Of a DNA stretch of 64,000 bases, positions 7,726 to 17,152 are shown in pieces (position 1 is the first letter of the stretch; every line of letters starts with the position of its first letter). Both the position numbers and the translations under genes were made by a program. Source of the stretch: Bacteroidota bacterium. GTDB taxonomy: Bacteria > Bacteroidota > Bacteroidia > UBA8524. The notes beneath the pieces are model-generated. The model searched no databases. It was not told the DNA's origin and worked only from the letters and a program-made list of their open reading frames with translations. The stretch spans positions 1 through 64,000 of the forward strand of contig WGMZ01000038.1 of the NCBI GenBank assembly GCA_016124735.1, in the 5' to 3' direction.

Positions 7726-8603
7726 CAAAGAATATTGAGAACCTGCTCTTTAATCTTCTCCAACTCCTCTTTCATGGATACAACCGCCTGTTGGATTCCA
7801 ACATGATATGCCTTGGCTCCCATGGTGTTAATTTCTCTTCCCATCTCCTGAGCGATGAAACCCAGTTTTTTTCCTCCCGAGTCGCGGTATAAATTGTCCA
7901 GAAAGAAACGACAATGCTGGGTCAATCGTGTTTTCTCCTCGGCTATATCCATCTTCTCAAGAAAATAAATCAGCTCTTGCTCAAATCGGTTCCGATCGAT
8001 GTTCTCAACTCCGATAAATTCTTCCAAATTGGATTCGATGCGCTCGCGTATACTTTCTACCCGCTCGGGTTCAAAGCTTATTACCTTATCAATCATGGAT
8101 TGAATTATAACAACCGATTCTTCCATGGCCTTACCCAATGCCTGTCCTTCCTGAACACGAAATTGATCCAGATTGCTCAGGGCCTGTTCGGCAGCCTTGC
8201 TTATGGTGTTCCAGTTGGCATCCAGTTGTTCATCCTCTTCCTTCACCGACAACACGTCCGGAAAATCCATGATTTTAACCAGCAAATCCTGTGTATTGGC
8301 ACCTATTTCAAATCCCAATTCACTGATTTCATCATAGTAGTATTTTGCCAATTCTTTGTTGACAGAATACTGACCCGGGTTAATCTTCTTTACCTCGATA
8401 TTGAAAAAGGCCTGAACGGTACCTCTTTCCATTTTGGATTGGAACAGTTTGCGTAGATGCAGTTCCTTAGATTGATAAGATTTCGGCAGTCGCAGGTTCA
8501 ACTCCAGGTACTTGCCATTCAAAGCTTTGAGTTCAACCTGTACAGAAATATTCTCATTTTCAGCTGCTCCGCTTCCGAAGCCCGTCATACTTTTAATTGC
8601 CAT
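7725..8603 (-). CDS. YicC family endoribonuclease
   Basis: A 292-residue YicC/YloC protein. The N terminus MAIKSMTGFGSG and the segment ELKALNGKYLELNLRLP are hallmarks. The C-terminal half (about 180-292, the DUF1732 part) includes GKKLGFIAQEMGREINTMGAKA. Family members are cytoplasmic RNases acting on small RNAs and mRNA. Genes of this family commonly sit beside gmk, as here. It overlaps the transporter gene downstream by 11 nt and gmk by one base. Confidence 0.92.
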   Translation of the reverse strand: MAIKSMTGFGSGAAENENISVQVELKALNGKYLELNLRLPKSYQSKELHLRKLFQSKMERGTVQAFFNIEVKKINPGQYSVNKELAKYYYDEISELGFEIGANTQDLLVKIMDFPDVLSVKEEDEQLDANWNTISKAAEQALSNLDQFRVQEGQALGKAMEESVVIIQSMIDKVISFEPERVESIRERIESNLEEFIGVENIDRNRFEQELIYFLEKMDIAEEKTRLTQHCRFFLDNLYRDSGGKKLGFIAQEMGREINTMGAKAYHVGIQQAVVSMKEELEKIKEQVLNIL

Positions 8604-9510
8604 TCCTTGATTTTTTTAGGCTCACCAAATATACCCCTGCAAATATGGTAAGGATATAGATAACTTTCAGGTAATTCAATGAATCTTGTTTAAGCATAAT
8701 GGCTAAAATAGCCGCAACTACCGGCTGCAGATAGATATAAGAGCCAACCAATGTGGCACTTGCATGCCCCAGCGCATACGCATTCAACAAATAAGTGAGA
8801 AACGTGGTTCCCAGTAAGATAAAGGCTACAATTCCCCAGGCAGCAGGACCAAACATGGACCAATCGACCGCATACAATTCCTGACAACCGAATGGGAACA
8901 CGATAAGTAATCCAAATATAAAGTTCCACTTACTGACCGTAATAGGATTATACTTCTTCATCAATCGCTTTACATATACCAGGTAAATCGCATAACTCAA
9001 AGCATTCAGCATTACCAGAACATCGCCTATAACTTTGTCGGCATCAAAACTAAGTTTCCACCCACCAATCAAAAAGAGAGCTCCACCACCGGCAAGAAAT
9101 ACTCCTAAACTCTTTCTCCAATGCATGGATTCTTTGTAGATGACAGAAGAAAGAATCAAAACGAAAACCGGGGTTACCAGCATCAAAACAGCTCCATTAA
9201 TGGGCGTTGTAATGGAAAGTCCTTTGAAAAACATCAACATGTTTGCTGCAACACCAAACAAGGCACTCACTGCCAATGGGAATAAATCTTTCTTTTCCAC
9301 CTTTTCTCTCACAAAAAGAGAATGCACCATAAAAAACAGCAGACACCCACTTAAAATTCGAAGTAAAATGAAACCATAGGGCGCTATCAGCGAAGGCATG
9401 ATGACCTTCGCCATTGAAAATGTTGCGCCGTAAATAAGGCTGACAACCAAAAGGGACAAGTGAACTTTAAGATTCGTGCTCAAGAAGGGCAAAGTTAATC
9501 CAGTGACCAT
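8593..9510 (-). CDS. DMT superfamily transporter (EamA domain)
   Basis: An inner-membrane permease of about 300 residues with ten predicted helices in two EamA repeats. The family pattern LIYGATFSMAKVIMPS opens the first helix, and the second repeat begins near LVMLNALSYAIYLVYVKRLMKKY. Substrate is unknown; relatives export metabolites or amino acids. The ATG at 9510 directly follows the T-run of the menB terminator. An alternative is TTG at 9483, which lies 6 nt after a TAACTTTG box and gives the usual short N terminus before NLKVHL. Its 3' end overlaps yicC by 11 nt. Confidence 0.85.
   Translation of the reverse strand: MVTGLTLPFLSTNLKVHLSLLVVSLIYGATFSMAKVIMPSLIAPYGFILLRILSGCLLFFMVHSLFVREKVEKKDLFPLAVSALFGVAANMLMFFKGLSITTPINGAVLMLVTPVFVLILSSVIYKESMHWRKSLGVFLAGGGALFLIGGWKLSFDADKVIGDVLVMLNALSYAIYLVYVKRLMKKYNPITVSKWNFIFGLLIVFPFGCQELYAVDWSMFGPAAWGIVAFILLGTTFLTYLLNAYALGHASATLVGSYIYLQPVVAAILAIMLKQDSLNYLKVIYILTIFAGVYLVSLKKSRNGN
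9490..9497 (-). promoter_or_regulatory. -7 box, possible promoter of the DMT transporter
   Basis: On the minus strand this reads TAACTTTG. It ends 6 nt before a TTG codon (9483) in the transporter frame. If it is used, the ATG at 9510 would lie upstream of the transcript and translation would begin, nearly leaderless, at the TTG. Confidence 0.4.
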
Positions 9511-9534
9511 GAAAAAAGGCCACCGAAGTGGCCT
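9511..9534 (-). terminator. Rho-independent terminator after menB
   Basis: On the minus strand a 7-bp stem (9528-9534 with 9517-9523) with a tight TTCG loop is followed by six T. It lies between the menB stop and the transporter, so the transporter needs its own promoter or read-through. Confidence 0.85.
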
Positions 9535-9541
9535 CTGTCTG

Positions 9542-10366
9542 TTATGGGAATTTTGGGAATTTGCTAAAATCCGGTTTCCGCTTTTCCAGGAAGGAATTCT
9601 TTCCTTCTTTCGCCTCATCACTGAGATAGTAGAGTAATGTAGAGTTACCAGCCAACTCCTGAATACCTGCTTGTCCATCCAATTCAGCATTGAAGGAGGC
9701 TTTCAGCATGCGCAAGGCAATTGGGCTTTTCTCAAGCATTTTAGCACACCATTCCATGGTTGTTTCCTCCAGTTTATCGAGCGGCACCACTTTGTTTACC
9801 AATCCCATATCCAAAGCTTCTTCCGCATTGTATTGGTCGCAGAGGAACCAAATTTCTCTGGCTTTCTTCTGGCCTACAATTCGAGCTAAATAAGAAGCTC
9901 CAAAGCCGCCATCAAAACTTCCAACCTTCGGTCCGGTTTGACCGAAACGTGCATTATCTGCAGCAATCGTTAAGTCGCATACGACATGTAGCACATGCCC
10001 TCCTCCAATAGCCCAACCGGCTACCATCGCTACCACCGGCTTAGGAATGCGGCGGATCTGCATTTGAAGGTCCAGTACATTTAAACGAGGAACTCCATCA
10101 TTTCCAACATATCCGCCATGTCCGCGAACCGATTGATCTCCTCCGGAACAAAAAGCTTTACCACCTTCACCGGTTAAGATAACAACCCCAACACGTCCAT
10201 CCTGACGGGCCAATTCCATGGCTTCCGACATTTCCATCACGGTTAGTGGGGTGAATGCATTATGTACCTGCGGACGATTGATACTAATTTTCGCTACACC
10301 GTTGTAATAGCTATACTTGATCTCCTGAAACTCTTTAATGGTTTCCCAGGCGTATTTAGATTCCAT
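9542..10366 (-). CDS. menB: 1,4-dihydroxy-2-naphthoyl-CoA synthase
   Basis: MenB closes the second ring of menaquinone by a Dieckmann-type condensation of o-succinylbenzoyl-CoA. The 274-residue crotonase-fold protein has the MenB-specific oxyanion and active-site segments: [21 protein letters not shown] (about 65-85), [21 protein letters not shown], and the C-terminal FSKFPKFP tail. It overlaps menD by 11 nt and is translated after it. The product supports menaquinone-based respiration, expected in Bacteroidota. Confidence 0.96.
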   Translation of the reverse strand: MESKYAWETIKEFQEIKYSYYNGVAKISINRPQVHNAFTPLTVMEMSEAMELARQDGRVGVVILTGEGGKAFCSGGDQSVRGHGGYVGNDGVPRLNVLDLQMQIRRIPKPVVAMVAGWAIGGGHVLHVVCDLTIAADNARFGQTGPKVGSFDGGFGASYLARIVGQKKAREIWFLCDQYNAEEALDMGLVNKVVPLDKLEETTMEWCAKMLEKSPIALRMLKASFNAELDGQAGIQELAGNSTLLYYLSDEAKEGKNSFLEKRKPDFSKFPKFP

Positions 10367-11978
10367 GAAAAATAGATTTATACTGATTAAAAAACTGTTG
10401 ATTCAATTCTCTGTCGGTGAATACTTCCAAAACAGCAGGACCAGAAGAAAGGTTCAGTTCCGCCATCGATTGGAGCAATTCATCCTGATTTTCGGCACGA
10501 AAGTAACTCACTCCGAGGTTCTCACATAATTTCTCCGCATTTCTATGATGGGCCGTTTCGAAATATTCTAATCTTTCCGGCTGATCTACCGGTCCATCAA
10601 TTAAGTTGAATATTCCGCCACCCCCGTTGTTGATTAAAATGACCTTCAACGGCAAAGTTCCCAACCCATTCCAAAAGGCATTGCTGTCATAAAAAAAGGC
10701 CACATCGCCTACAAAGAGGTAATTTGGCTTATCACTCCCTGAAAGGAATCCAAGCGCTGTAGATACACAGCCATCGATTCCACTGGTTCCCCGGTTGCCA
10801 TATACTTTGTAACCTTTGCGACCTGGTTCTTCGTAGGCCAGATAACGAACTGCCATGCTGTTAGCTGCATGAAGCACACTCCCTCGAGGGATATTATTCA
10901 GGCTATTACGAATGGCAGTGAAGTCATTCCACGCATTGGTATTTAAAAAGTTCACATGTTTCTCTCTGACTATTTCAGAGCGAGAAATAATATACCGGCT
11001 ATACTCAGAAACCAATTCCGGTTCTCGGTTTTGAAGAAACACATCTAAATGACTACGAACCAATTGAGGCTTGCTTTCAAAAGGGTCTGCAATCTCTCCA
11101 GCTACCGAAAAATGATAATGTTCTGCCGGACCAAATTTTCTTAAGAACTGCTTGAAGGGCTTCGACAAAATTGCAGTCCCATCACTCAATAAAACATCGG
11201 GCTGGAATTTTTTCAATTCTTCCAGGTCCTTGTTGAGAAAAAGCAATTCTGACAATGTAGATGAGGAAGAGCCGCCGCTTACAATATCTTCATACAGGGC
11301 TAACTCTTTATGTGGATGATACTTCGGAAATGATGCAAACCCCCGGATAACCATCACTTTCTTTCCAGCTAATGAAGGGACATCATCTTGAAATGCCTGG
11401 ATAGATTCCTTCTTTATTCGCAACTCCCAATGGGCATTGTACTGATGTTGTACGGAAGGATAAAAGGGCTCTCTAATCGGCACATTCATATGAACAGGTC
11501 CTTTTAATCCCGATTGACTTAGCTGAACGGCATTTTCTGAAATTGCTGCAAATTCATCCGCTTCAATATATTCATCCGGTGTCTCAAAAAATCCTTTTAC
11601 ATGTGAACCAAAAAGATTCTTCTGCCGAATGGTTTGTCCGTCCCACTGATCTATTCGCTCCGGCGGACGATCGGCTGTAAGCACCACCAATGGAACCTTT
11701 TGATAATACGCCTCCAACACCGCCGGATAGAAATTAGCTCCCGCTGATCCTGAAGTACAAATTAAAGCCACGGATTTACCGGTTGCCAGGGCCTTTCCCA
11801 ATGCAATAAAACCTGCCGAACGCTCATCGGCAACAGATACACAACGAAACAATCCTGAACGAACGAAGGCAACAATGAGAGGAGCATTTCGTGAACCAGG
11901 ACATAGCACAGCTTCCTGAATTCCGGAAGCATGACAAGCAGCAGCTATATGATCGAAGGCATTTTGCAAGCGATGCAA
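10356..11978 (-). CDS. menD: 2-succinyl-5-enolpyruvyl-6-hydroxy-3-cyclohexene-1-carboxylate synthase
   Basis: MenD is the thiamine-diphosphate enzyme that condenses isochorismate and 2-oxoglutarate in menaquinone synthesis. About 540 residues. The N-terminal motif is [12 protein letters not shown], with the catalytic-type glutamate following in [16 protein letters not shown], and the C-terminal ThDP/Mg motif is [12 protein letters not shown]. No ATG is available: TTG 11978 matches the usual N-terminal length, while TTG 11969 lies 6 nt after a TACCTTTG box and would give a near-leaderless message. menB follows with an 11-nt overlap. Confidence 0.94.
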   Translation of the reverse strand: MHRLQNAFDHIAAACHASGIQEAVLCPGSRNAPLIVAFVRSGLFRCVSVADERSAGFIALGKALATGKSVALICTSGSAGANFYPAVLEAYYQKVPLVVLTADRPPERIDQWDGQTIRQKNLFGSHVKGFFETPDEYIEADEFAAISENAVQLSQSGLKGPVHMNVPIREPFYPSVQHQYNAHWELRIKKESIQAFQDDVPSLAGKKVMVIRGFASFPKYHPHKELALYEDIVSGGSSSSTLSELLFLNKDLEELKKFQPDVLLSDGTAILSKPFKQFLRKFGPAEHYHFSVAGEIADPFESKPQLVRSHLDVFLQNREPELVSEYSRYIISRSEIVREKHVNFLNTNAWNDFTAIRNSLNNIPRGSVLHAANSMAVRYLAYEEPGRKGYKVYGNRGTSGIDGCVSTALGFLSGSDKPNYLFVGDVAFFYDSNAFWNGLGTLPLKVILINNGGGGIFNLIDGPVDQPERLEYFETAHHRNAEKLCENLGVSYFRAENQDELLQSMAELNLSSGPAVLEVFTDRELNQQFFNQYKSIFHGI

Positions 11979-11983
11979 AGGTA
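11976..11983 (-). promoter_or_regulatory. -7 box before menD
   Basis: The minus strand reads TACCTTTG, a perfect TAnnTTTG match that includes the TTG at 11978. It ends 6 nt before the next in-frame TTG (11969). This repeats the arrangement seen before the DMT transporter and bears on which TTG is the real start. Confidence 0.4.
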
Positions 11984-12043
11984 TGCGAGTCGGTGAAAAA
12001 ATTTTGGCATGCGCATTGAATAGTTTATGTGAATCATGACCTT

Positions 12044-12907
12044 ATGAAAAAAATCCATACGCTATTATTATTTCTCTTCCTTGGCAGTTTTGTAAATGCC
12101 CAACCCTATCTGGGGATGCATTTTGTTGGGTCATCGGCCCTGAATAATTTCTGTGATAGTGGCTATAAAAACGGATATGGATTTGGGATGGAGTTTTTTT
12201 CAAAGAATCTGCTACAAAGCACCAAAACCAAAGCCGTGGATTTTCGTTTCGGGATTGGTTTTGACATTCAGGGAGCTGGTCGGCATAGTCAGTCGGTAAT
12301 TTTCAATACATCCAATAGCGCCCCCGGCAAAGAAGTATACAGCAATTCACATGTAGGTTTAACGGGTAGCGCCCGCCTCATGTTCTTTCCGGAAAAAAGA
12401 CTGAACCCCTATATCGATGGAAATATTGGCTTGCGTGGATTCTACACGCAGCAAACACTTACGCTGGACAAGCCAGATCCAAATTATCAAAGTAGCACCG
12501 ACAACAGCATACTTCATGCTGGCACACAGCGCTATGGAGGATCCCTGGGATTAATGTACCGCCTGACACATACGATTTATCTGGATACCCGCGTTACTTA
12601 TTCTGCAGGGACTACTGGAAACTGGATTAACCTGGATCACATAAAATACGAAAACGGAATTGCGAATTATCAGAATACCCGGACCACGACAGACTTATTC
12701 ATCTACTATGTGGGCTTTAGCTTTCGGTTCCATAAATCCAATCACAACGGGGAAGGCACAAGCAATCCACCTAAGAAAACAACGAGTCCAAGTGCCCCGA
12801 AAAAGAAGAAAGTTATTACAACAACACCAAGTCCATCTCCAACGCCTAAAAAGCCTTTGGAGGTGAAACCGACTCCTCCGGCACCAAAGCCGAAGCCACA
12901 ATATTAA
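12044..12907 (+). CDS. Secreted outer-membrane beta-barrel-like protein with a Pro/Lys-rich tail
   Basis: A 287-residue protein that I cannot assign to a named family. Residues 1-20 (MKKIHTLLLFLFLGSFVNAQ) are a signal peptide; the ATG at 12044 is chosen because it starts this. Residues 20-235 are rich in alternating beta strands with aromatic ends, consistent with an 8-strand OmpA/OmpW-sized barrel. The last 50 residues are almost only Pro, Lys, Thr and Ser (SPSPTPKKPLEVKPTPPAPK), a linker-like tail that may reach peptidoglycan or partners. It is divergent from menD and convergent with the TonB receptor. Confidence 0.7.
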   Translation: MKKIHTLLLFLFLGSFVNAQPYLGMHFVGSSALNNFCDSGYKNGYGFGMEFFSKNLLQSTKTKAVDFRFGIGFDIQGAGRHSQSVIFNTSNSAPGKEVYSNSHVGLTGSARLMFFPEKRLNPYIDGNIGLRGFYTQQTLTLDKPDPNYQSSTDNSILHAGTQRYGGSLGLMYRLTHTIYLDTRVTYSAGTTGNWINLDHIKYENGIANYQNTRTTTDLFIYYVGFSFRFHKSNHNGEGTSNPPKKTTSPSAPKKKKVITTTPSPSPTPKKPLEVKPTPPAPKPKPQY

Positions 12908-12933
12908 AGAGCTCGATAAGCACGCGTAAAGCG

Positions 12934-12968
12934 AAAAGCTCCCAACCGAAAGGAAGGGAGCTTTTTTT
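12934..12968 (+). terminator. Terminator between convergent genes
   Basis: A 10-bp stem (12934-12943 with 12956-12965) and 12-nt loop run into a series of T on the plus strand. It ends the outer-membrane protein gene. It also lies after the stop of the minus-strand TonB receptor, where the A-rich left arm could make it weakly bidirectional. Confidence 0.85.
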
Positions 12969-12985
12969 ATATCATGATGGCTGAA

Positions 12986-15487
12986 TTAAAAAGCCAGTGT
13001 TGCCTGAATCAGGAAGTTGGTTCCTGCCTGGGGGAACAAATAGTTAAAATCGTAACGCTGACCTCCATAGCCATAAGCATAGGAATACCCATTCGGCGAA
13101 TACTTTTGATTCAACACGTTATTGGCGAGTACAGAAACTCTCAGTTCCTTGCTCAGGGAGAATTTACGTGTCAGGAAGTTCAAACGCAGATTGTTCACCC
13201 AAAATGGATCAAGGCTGCGCGTTTTATTCTGGGTATTATCCAAATATTGACGGCTCACATATTTCGAAATCCAATCAATGCTTAATTGCTTGTTGATGAT
13301 AAAGCGGAACATTGAACTCGCTACAACATTCGGAGAGAACGACAAGCTGGTGTTTTTGTATTGATTCTGTTTTTGTCCCAGATAATTCCAGCTTGAGTCG
13401 TATTCATCTACATATTCTGTGAATGCTTTTACTTTATTTCTGCTCAACGCCAGCGTTGCATTCCATTGCAGCCAGGAGGACAAGTTTCTTGCGTATTCCA
13501 CTTCAATTCCCTGACGGAAACTATTTGGAACATTGACATGCGTATAGGCTCCAACATTATTGATCTTACCCGTCAATATCAACTGATCCTTGTATTGCAT
13601 ATGATAGGCCACCACCTGAATACGGTTCTTTCTATTCTGGAAATTCCAACCAATTTCTATATCGTTGAGTGTTTCCGGACGAGGACGTGTTTCAGGCGTG
13701 CTGTTTGTGAAATCCGCGCGGATTGGCTCCCGGTGTGCCCGACTAAAAGTGGCGTAAATCTTTTGGAATCGGTTGATTAAAAACTGCCCTCCAAATTTCG
13801 GATTGAAGAAATTGTAATTAACATCCTCTGTTACATTGCTTCCATTGTTATTGTAGCCTAAAAACGAGTAGTAGATGTGTCGGTATTGCAAATCGACAAA
13901 CCCACTGAGTCTAGTTGTGAATTGATACGCTGCTTTTGCATAGACATTTGCATCTGATTTATATGCATCGTTATCGTAGTAATGCTGACGGATTTCGCTG
14001 TTCGAAGCGAATCTTGCCCAGATGATTTCTCCATAATGCTTGCCCATGTATACATTGTACGCTCCACCGAAGATGAGGTTCAATTTCTTTTTCGAATAAT
14101 TGGCAGAATACACCAATCCGGTAAAGGTGTTATCCAACCATCTTCTGCGGATGAGATCCGTGGTAGTTTGTGTATCGCTTCCTAAAATGACTGGGTTCAA
14201 ACCATAATCTACCAGGTTTTGATCTTTCTTGTATTGCTCATAATAGCCCTTTCCAAGAGTGGAGTGGAAGGAAATATTCGCGTTCCAGTATTTGTTGAAT
14301 TGATAGGAATAATGGACTTGGACATGATTCTGTTGGTAATGATCAATCTCATTATTATAGGTATAGGCATTGTAGGTTCGGTTACCTGAGTTAGCCAATA
14401 ATGTTGAGTCATCCGCGCCCAACTCATAATAGTGTTTCAATCCCTGTGCGTCGCCTTCAACCTTGGGTTTTGGAATACCATTCCAAGCCTGGTAGGTAAT
14501 TTCTTTTCCTCCGAAAACATTGACTTTGAACACACTCTTTTTCCCGTAATGCGCAGCCGACATGAAATACGACTGCAGATTGGAGCTGGACCGATCAATG
14601 AAACCATTGCTTTTGATTTGCGACACACGGCCTTCGAACGCCCAACCATTTTTCATCAAGCCCGTTCCAAATACCAGGTTTCTTTTTTGCGTATTCAGGT
14701 TCCAGGAATTCGGTTTATTTGGATTGGTCCAGTTGTTTTGCAAGAATCCCAGCGAATAAGTCACCTCACTGTAGGGGTCTTTTCTAACCGTATTGGTTTG
14801 GAGATTGATGGTCGCGCCAAATGCCGCAGCGCCATTGGTAGAAGTACCCACCCCTCTTTGTACCTGAATACTCTGGACACTGGTAGCCAAATCGGGCATG
14901 TCTACCCAATAGGTCCCCTGAGACTCTGCATCATTCACGGGAATACCATTAATGGTTACGTTGATCCGGGTGGCATCCACTCCCCGAATGCGCATGCCGG
15001 TATACCCTACACCAGCTCCCGCATCCGAATTGACCACTGTCCCAGGAACCTGGTTCAATAAATAAGGCATGTCCTGCCCCAGGTTACTTTGCTGGATTTC
15101 CTTTTTGGAAATGTCCGTGTGGGTACCCGGAAGGTCCTTGCCCATTCGGGTCGCCTTCACCACTGCTTCATCGTTGATTGCCACAATGGGTGTCAGCGAG
15201 AAATTAAGTCCTTTCAAGGTGTCGGATGAAAGGTGGCGACTGGTGTTTTGAAATGCCACATGAGAGATGAACAAAGTCAGGTTCACCTTGCTGCTGGCTT
15301 CAATCTGAAAGTAACCCAGTTTGTTGGAAGTTCCCTGGCCAATTAAGGAATCGCCAGAAAATAGAGTGAGGTAAGCATCTTCGATTCCCTCCTGATTTTG
15401 CTCATTGAGCAGCCGACCCGAGACGGTGAATTGAGACCAGGCCGAAATGGTGGTGAATAAACTCACAACCAAAATTAAATAACGCAT
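12986..15487 (-). CDS. TonB-dependent receptor under TPP riboswitch control, probable thiamine importer
   Basis: An 833-residue outer-membrane receptor. It has a signal peptide (1-18, ending AWSQ), an N-terminal carboxypeptidase-regulatory-like domain (about 20-100), a plug domain (about 115-230: IQQSNLGQDMPYLLNQVPGTVV, GYTGMRIRGVDATRINVTINGIPVNDAESQG), and a 22-strand-type barrel ending in a C-terminal Phe. Plug and barrel lengths are normal. A TPP riboswitch lies in its leader, so the cargo is probably thiamine or a thiamine phosphate. Such receptors are known in Bacteroidota beside pnuT; no pnuT or thiamine kinase gene is adjacent here. Confidence 0.9.
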   Translation of the reverse strand: MRYLILVVSLFTTISAWSQFTVSGRLLNEQNQEGIEDAYLTLFSGDSLIGQGTSNKLGYFQIEASSKVNLTLFISHVAFQNTSRHLSSDTLKGLNFSLTPIVAINDEAVVKATRMGKDLPGTHTDISKKEIQQSNLGQDMPYLLNQVPGTVVNSDAGAGVGYTGMRIRGVDATRINVTINGIPVNDAESQGTYWVDMPDLATSVQSIQVQRGVGTSTNGAAAFGATINLQTNTVRKDPYSEVTYSLGFLQNNWTNPNKPNSWNLNTQKRNLVFGTGLMKNGWAFEGRVSQIKSNGFIDRSSSNLQSYFMSAAHYGKKSVFKVNVFGGKEITYQAWNGIPKPKVEGDAQGLKHYYELGADDSTLLANSGNRTYNAYTYNNEIDHYQQNHVQVHYSYQFNKYWNANISFHSTLGKGYYEQYKKDQNLVDYGLNPVILGSDTQTTTDLIRRRWLDNTFTGLVYSANYSKKKLNLIFGGAYNVYMGKHYGEIIWARFASNSEIRQHYYDNDAYKSDANVYAKAAYQFTTRLSGFVDLQYRHIYYSFLGYNNNGSNVTEDVNYNFFNPKFGGQFLINRFQKIYATFSRAHREPIRADFTNSTPETRPRPETLNDIEIGWNFQNRKNRIQVVAYHMQYKDQLILTGKINNVGAYTHVNVPNSFRQGIEVEYARNLSSWLQWNATLALSRNKVKAFTEYVDEYDSSWNYLGQKQNQYKNTSLSFSPNVVASSMFRFIINKQLSIDWISKYVSRQYLDNTQNKTRSLDPFWVNNLRLNFLTRKFSLSKELRVSVLANNVLNQKYSPNGYSYAYGYGGQRYDFNYLFPQAGTNFLIQATLAF

Positions 15488-15553
15488 AAATGTTTGATAA
15501 TAAGGTATAACAAACGCACTTCAGGGGTTGAAGCCCGCCAAAATTGTTAACCC

Positions 15554-15652
15554 ATCCTTTCCCTTCGCGGGCATTATCCCGATCAGGTATCGACAACCGA
15601 AATTGTCAAGGGTATTATCTCAGCCAGATTTAAAATCCAGCACCCCTAAGAT
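15554..15652 (-). promoter_or_regulatory. TPP riboswitch (THI element)
   Basis: Read on the minus strand, the conserved TPP-sensor segments occur in order: GGGGTGC, then GGCTGAGATAATACCC, ACCTGATC, and GGGATAATGCCCGCGAAGGGAA. A closing P1 helix is formed by ATCTT (15652-15648) with AAGGAT (15559-15554). The variable P3 arm is the TTGACAAT/GGTTGTCG stem. It precedes the TonB receptor ATG by 66 nt. The expression platform is not obvious; a GGGTT/AACCC helix just downstream is one candidate. Binding of thiamine pyrophosphate is expected to lower receptor expression. Confidence 0.95.
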
Positions 15653-15656
15653 GGCG

Positions 15657-15689
15657 CGAAGTTATAGCTTTCAATCTTGAATTAGCAAA
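15657..15689 (-). promoter_or_regulatory. Promoter of the riboswitch-receptor transcript
   Basis: On the minus strand TTTG (15689-15686), 21 bp, then TAACTTCG (15664-15657), one mismatch from TAnnTTTG. Transcription would start within a few bases of the riboswitch P1 helix. The -33 element lies inside the last codons of the CrtD-like gene. Confidence 0.55.
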
Positions 15690-17152
15690 TGGCTAACGAT
15701 TTCTGCCGATGCCATAACCAATGGAATTCCACCACCCGGGTGAACCGAGCCACCGCAGAAATACAAGTTTTTATACTTCTTGTGAAAATTCGGATGACGT
15801 AGAAATGCGGCAAAACGACTATTGCTCGAAGGCCCATATAAGGAGCCTCTGAAGCTGGCAGTTTTTCGCTCAATATCTTCCGGGCTCGTCCAGGATTCAT
15901 TTACTATCAATGGCGCCAAATCCTTATTCAGAACAGACCCCACTTTACGAAGAATGGTTTTGCGCAATTGTTCCTTAATCTTTATCCAATCCTGTCCGCG
16001 ATGCTGAGGCGCATTCACCATGACAAACCAATTTTCTTTTCCTGGCGGCGCATGTTCCGGACAAACTTTGGAAGAAATATGGATATAGACTGTGGGGTCC
16101 TCATCCATCTTTAAATCTTCAAAAAGCGAATTGAATTCCTGCTGGTAATTCCGGCTAAAAAAGATGTTATGAACGTCCAATGTATCGAATACAGCGTCCA
16201 TTCCCCAATAAAAGATAAATGCCGACGAAGATTGCTCCTGTTTCCTGTTTGCTTTCGGCATCTGAACATCCGGAAGCAGTTTTGGATAAGCTGTGTGAAT
16301 GTCGGCATTGCAAACTACATAATCAGCTGAGATACTTTGCCCATTGACGCGAAGTCCTGAAACATTCGATTTTCTTGTTTCGATTCGCTCGACTTCCGAA
16401 TTAAAATGGAAGATGACACCCAAATCCCTGCATAATGCATACAATGCTTCCGGAATGGCACGTATTCCCTTCTCAGGCATATAGGCGCCCAGTCCAAATT
16501 CAAGATGCGGAATCACATTGAGCGTTCCCGGAGCTTTGTACGGATTGGAACCATTGTAGGTGGCATAGCGCATAAACAGCTGTATTATATGCGGATCTTT
16601 AAAGTACTTCCGGATGGCTTTCTCCATGCTGATTCCCGTGTCCAATTCCTGAAAGTGCAGCAGGCCGTTCAAAGTTTCACGACCCAGATAATTTGTGACT
16701 TTATGCAAAGATTTACGGATAAACACCTTTTCCGTTAGTTCATGGATTCTTTTTGAATGAGAAAGAAATTTTTTTACTGCGTCCGCAGAGTCAGCGCCAG
16801 ACGCCTCAACTCTTTTCGCAAATAATTGGATGTCTGATGGCGCCTGGAGGTGATAGCCATCCTCCCAGAAATAATGCGTGAGCGTAGAAAGACGGGTGTA
16901 GGAGAAATAGTCTCTCGGATTTTTTCCGCAATAGCGAAAAACCTCATCTACATAATCGGGCAGTGTAAAAAGGCTGGGGCCGGTATCGAAGATGAAACCA
17001 CCCTGATTGAGTATACCTGCTTTTCCACCAAAATCAGCCGACTTCTCGAAAACATCCACTTGAATACCGAGGGAAGAAAGCCTTGCCGCCACGGCTAAAC
17101 CCGACAAACCAGCCCCTATTACCAGAGCTTTTTTATTTCCGGATTCGGACAT
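15671..17152 (-). CDS. CrtI/CrtD-type carotenoid desaturase (probably CrtD-like)
   Basis: A 493-residue FAD-dependent amine-oxidase-fold desaturase. The dinucleotide-binding motif is at the N terminus (VIGAGLSGLAVAARLSSLGIQVDVFEK, with GGKAG following), and the C-terminal flavin motif is YFCGGSVHPGGGIPLV. As the second CrtI-like gene of the operon, and with a cyclase next to it, it is more likely a 3,4-desaturase acting on a hydroxylated monocyclic carotenoid than the phytoene desaturase; that is inference. ATG 17152 is preferred over an upstream TTG. It overlaps the cyclase gene by 20 nt. Confidence 0.8.
   Translation of the reverse strand: MSESGNKKALVIGAGLSGLAVAARLSSLGIQVDVFEKSADFGGKAGILNQGGFIFDTGPSLFTLPDYVDEVFRYCGKNPRDYFSYTRLSTLTHYFWEDGYHLQAPSDIQLFAKRVEASGADSADAVKKFLSHSKRIHELTEKVFIRKSLHKVTNYLGRETLNGLLHFQELDTGISMEKAIRKYFKDPHIIQLFMRYATYNGSNPYKAPGTLNVIPHLEFGLGAYMPEKGIRAIPEALYALCRDLGVIFHFNSEVERIETRKSNVSGLRVNGQSISADYVVCNADIHTAYPKLLPDVQMPKANRKQEQSSSAFIFYWGMDAVFDTLDVHNIFFSRNYQQEFNSLFEDLKMDEDPTVYIHISSKVCPEHAPPGKENWFVMVNAPQHRGQDWIKIKEQLRKTILRKVGSVLNKDLAPLIVNESWTSPEDIERKTASFRGSLYGPSSNSRFAAFLRHPNFHKKYKNLYFCGGSVHPGGGIPLVMASAEIVSHLLIQD

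Noticed and set aside
7914..8456. Open frame of 180 codons opposite yicC
   Set aside because: A shadow of yicC codon usage; Phe/Leu/Ile-rich without family traits.
9511..9690. Upstream extension of the DMT transporter
   Set aside because: It overlaps the menB coding end and terminator and adds a non-hydrophobic, atypical N terminus.
14432..15061. Long open frame opposite the TonB receptor
   Set aside because: A shadow of the receptor gene; no recognisable protein features.
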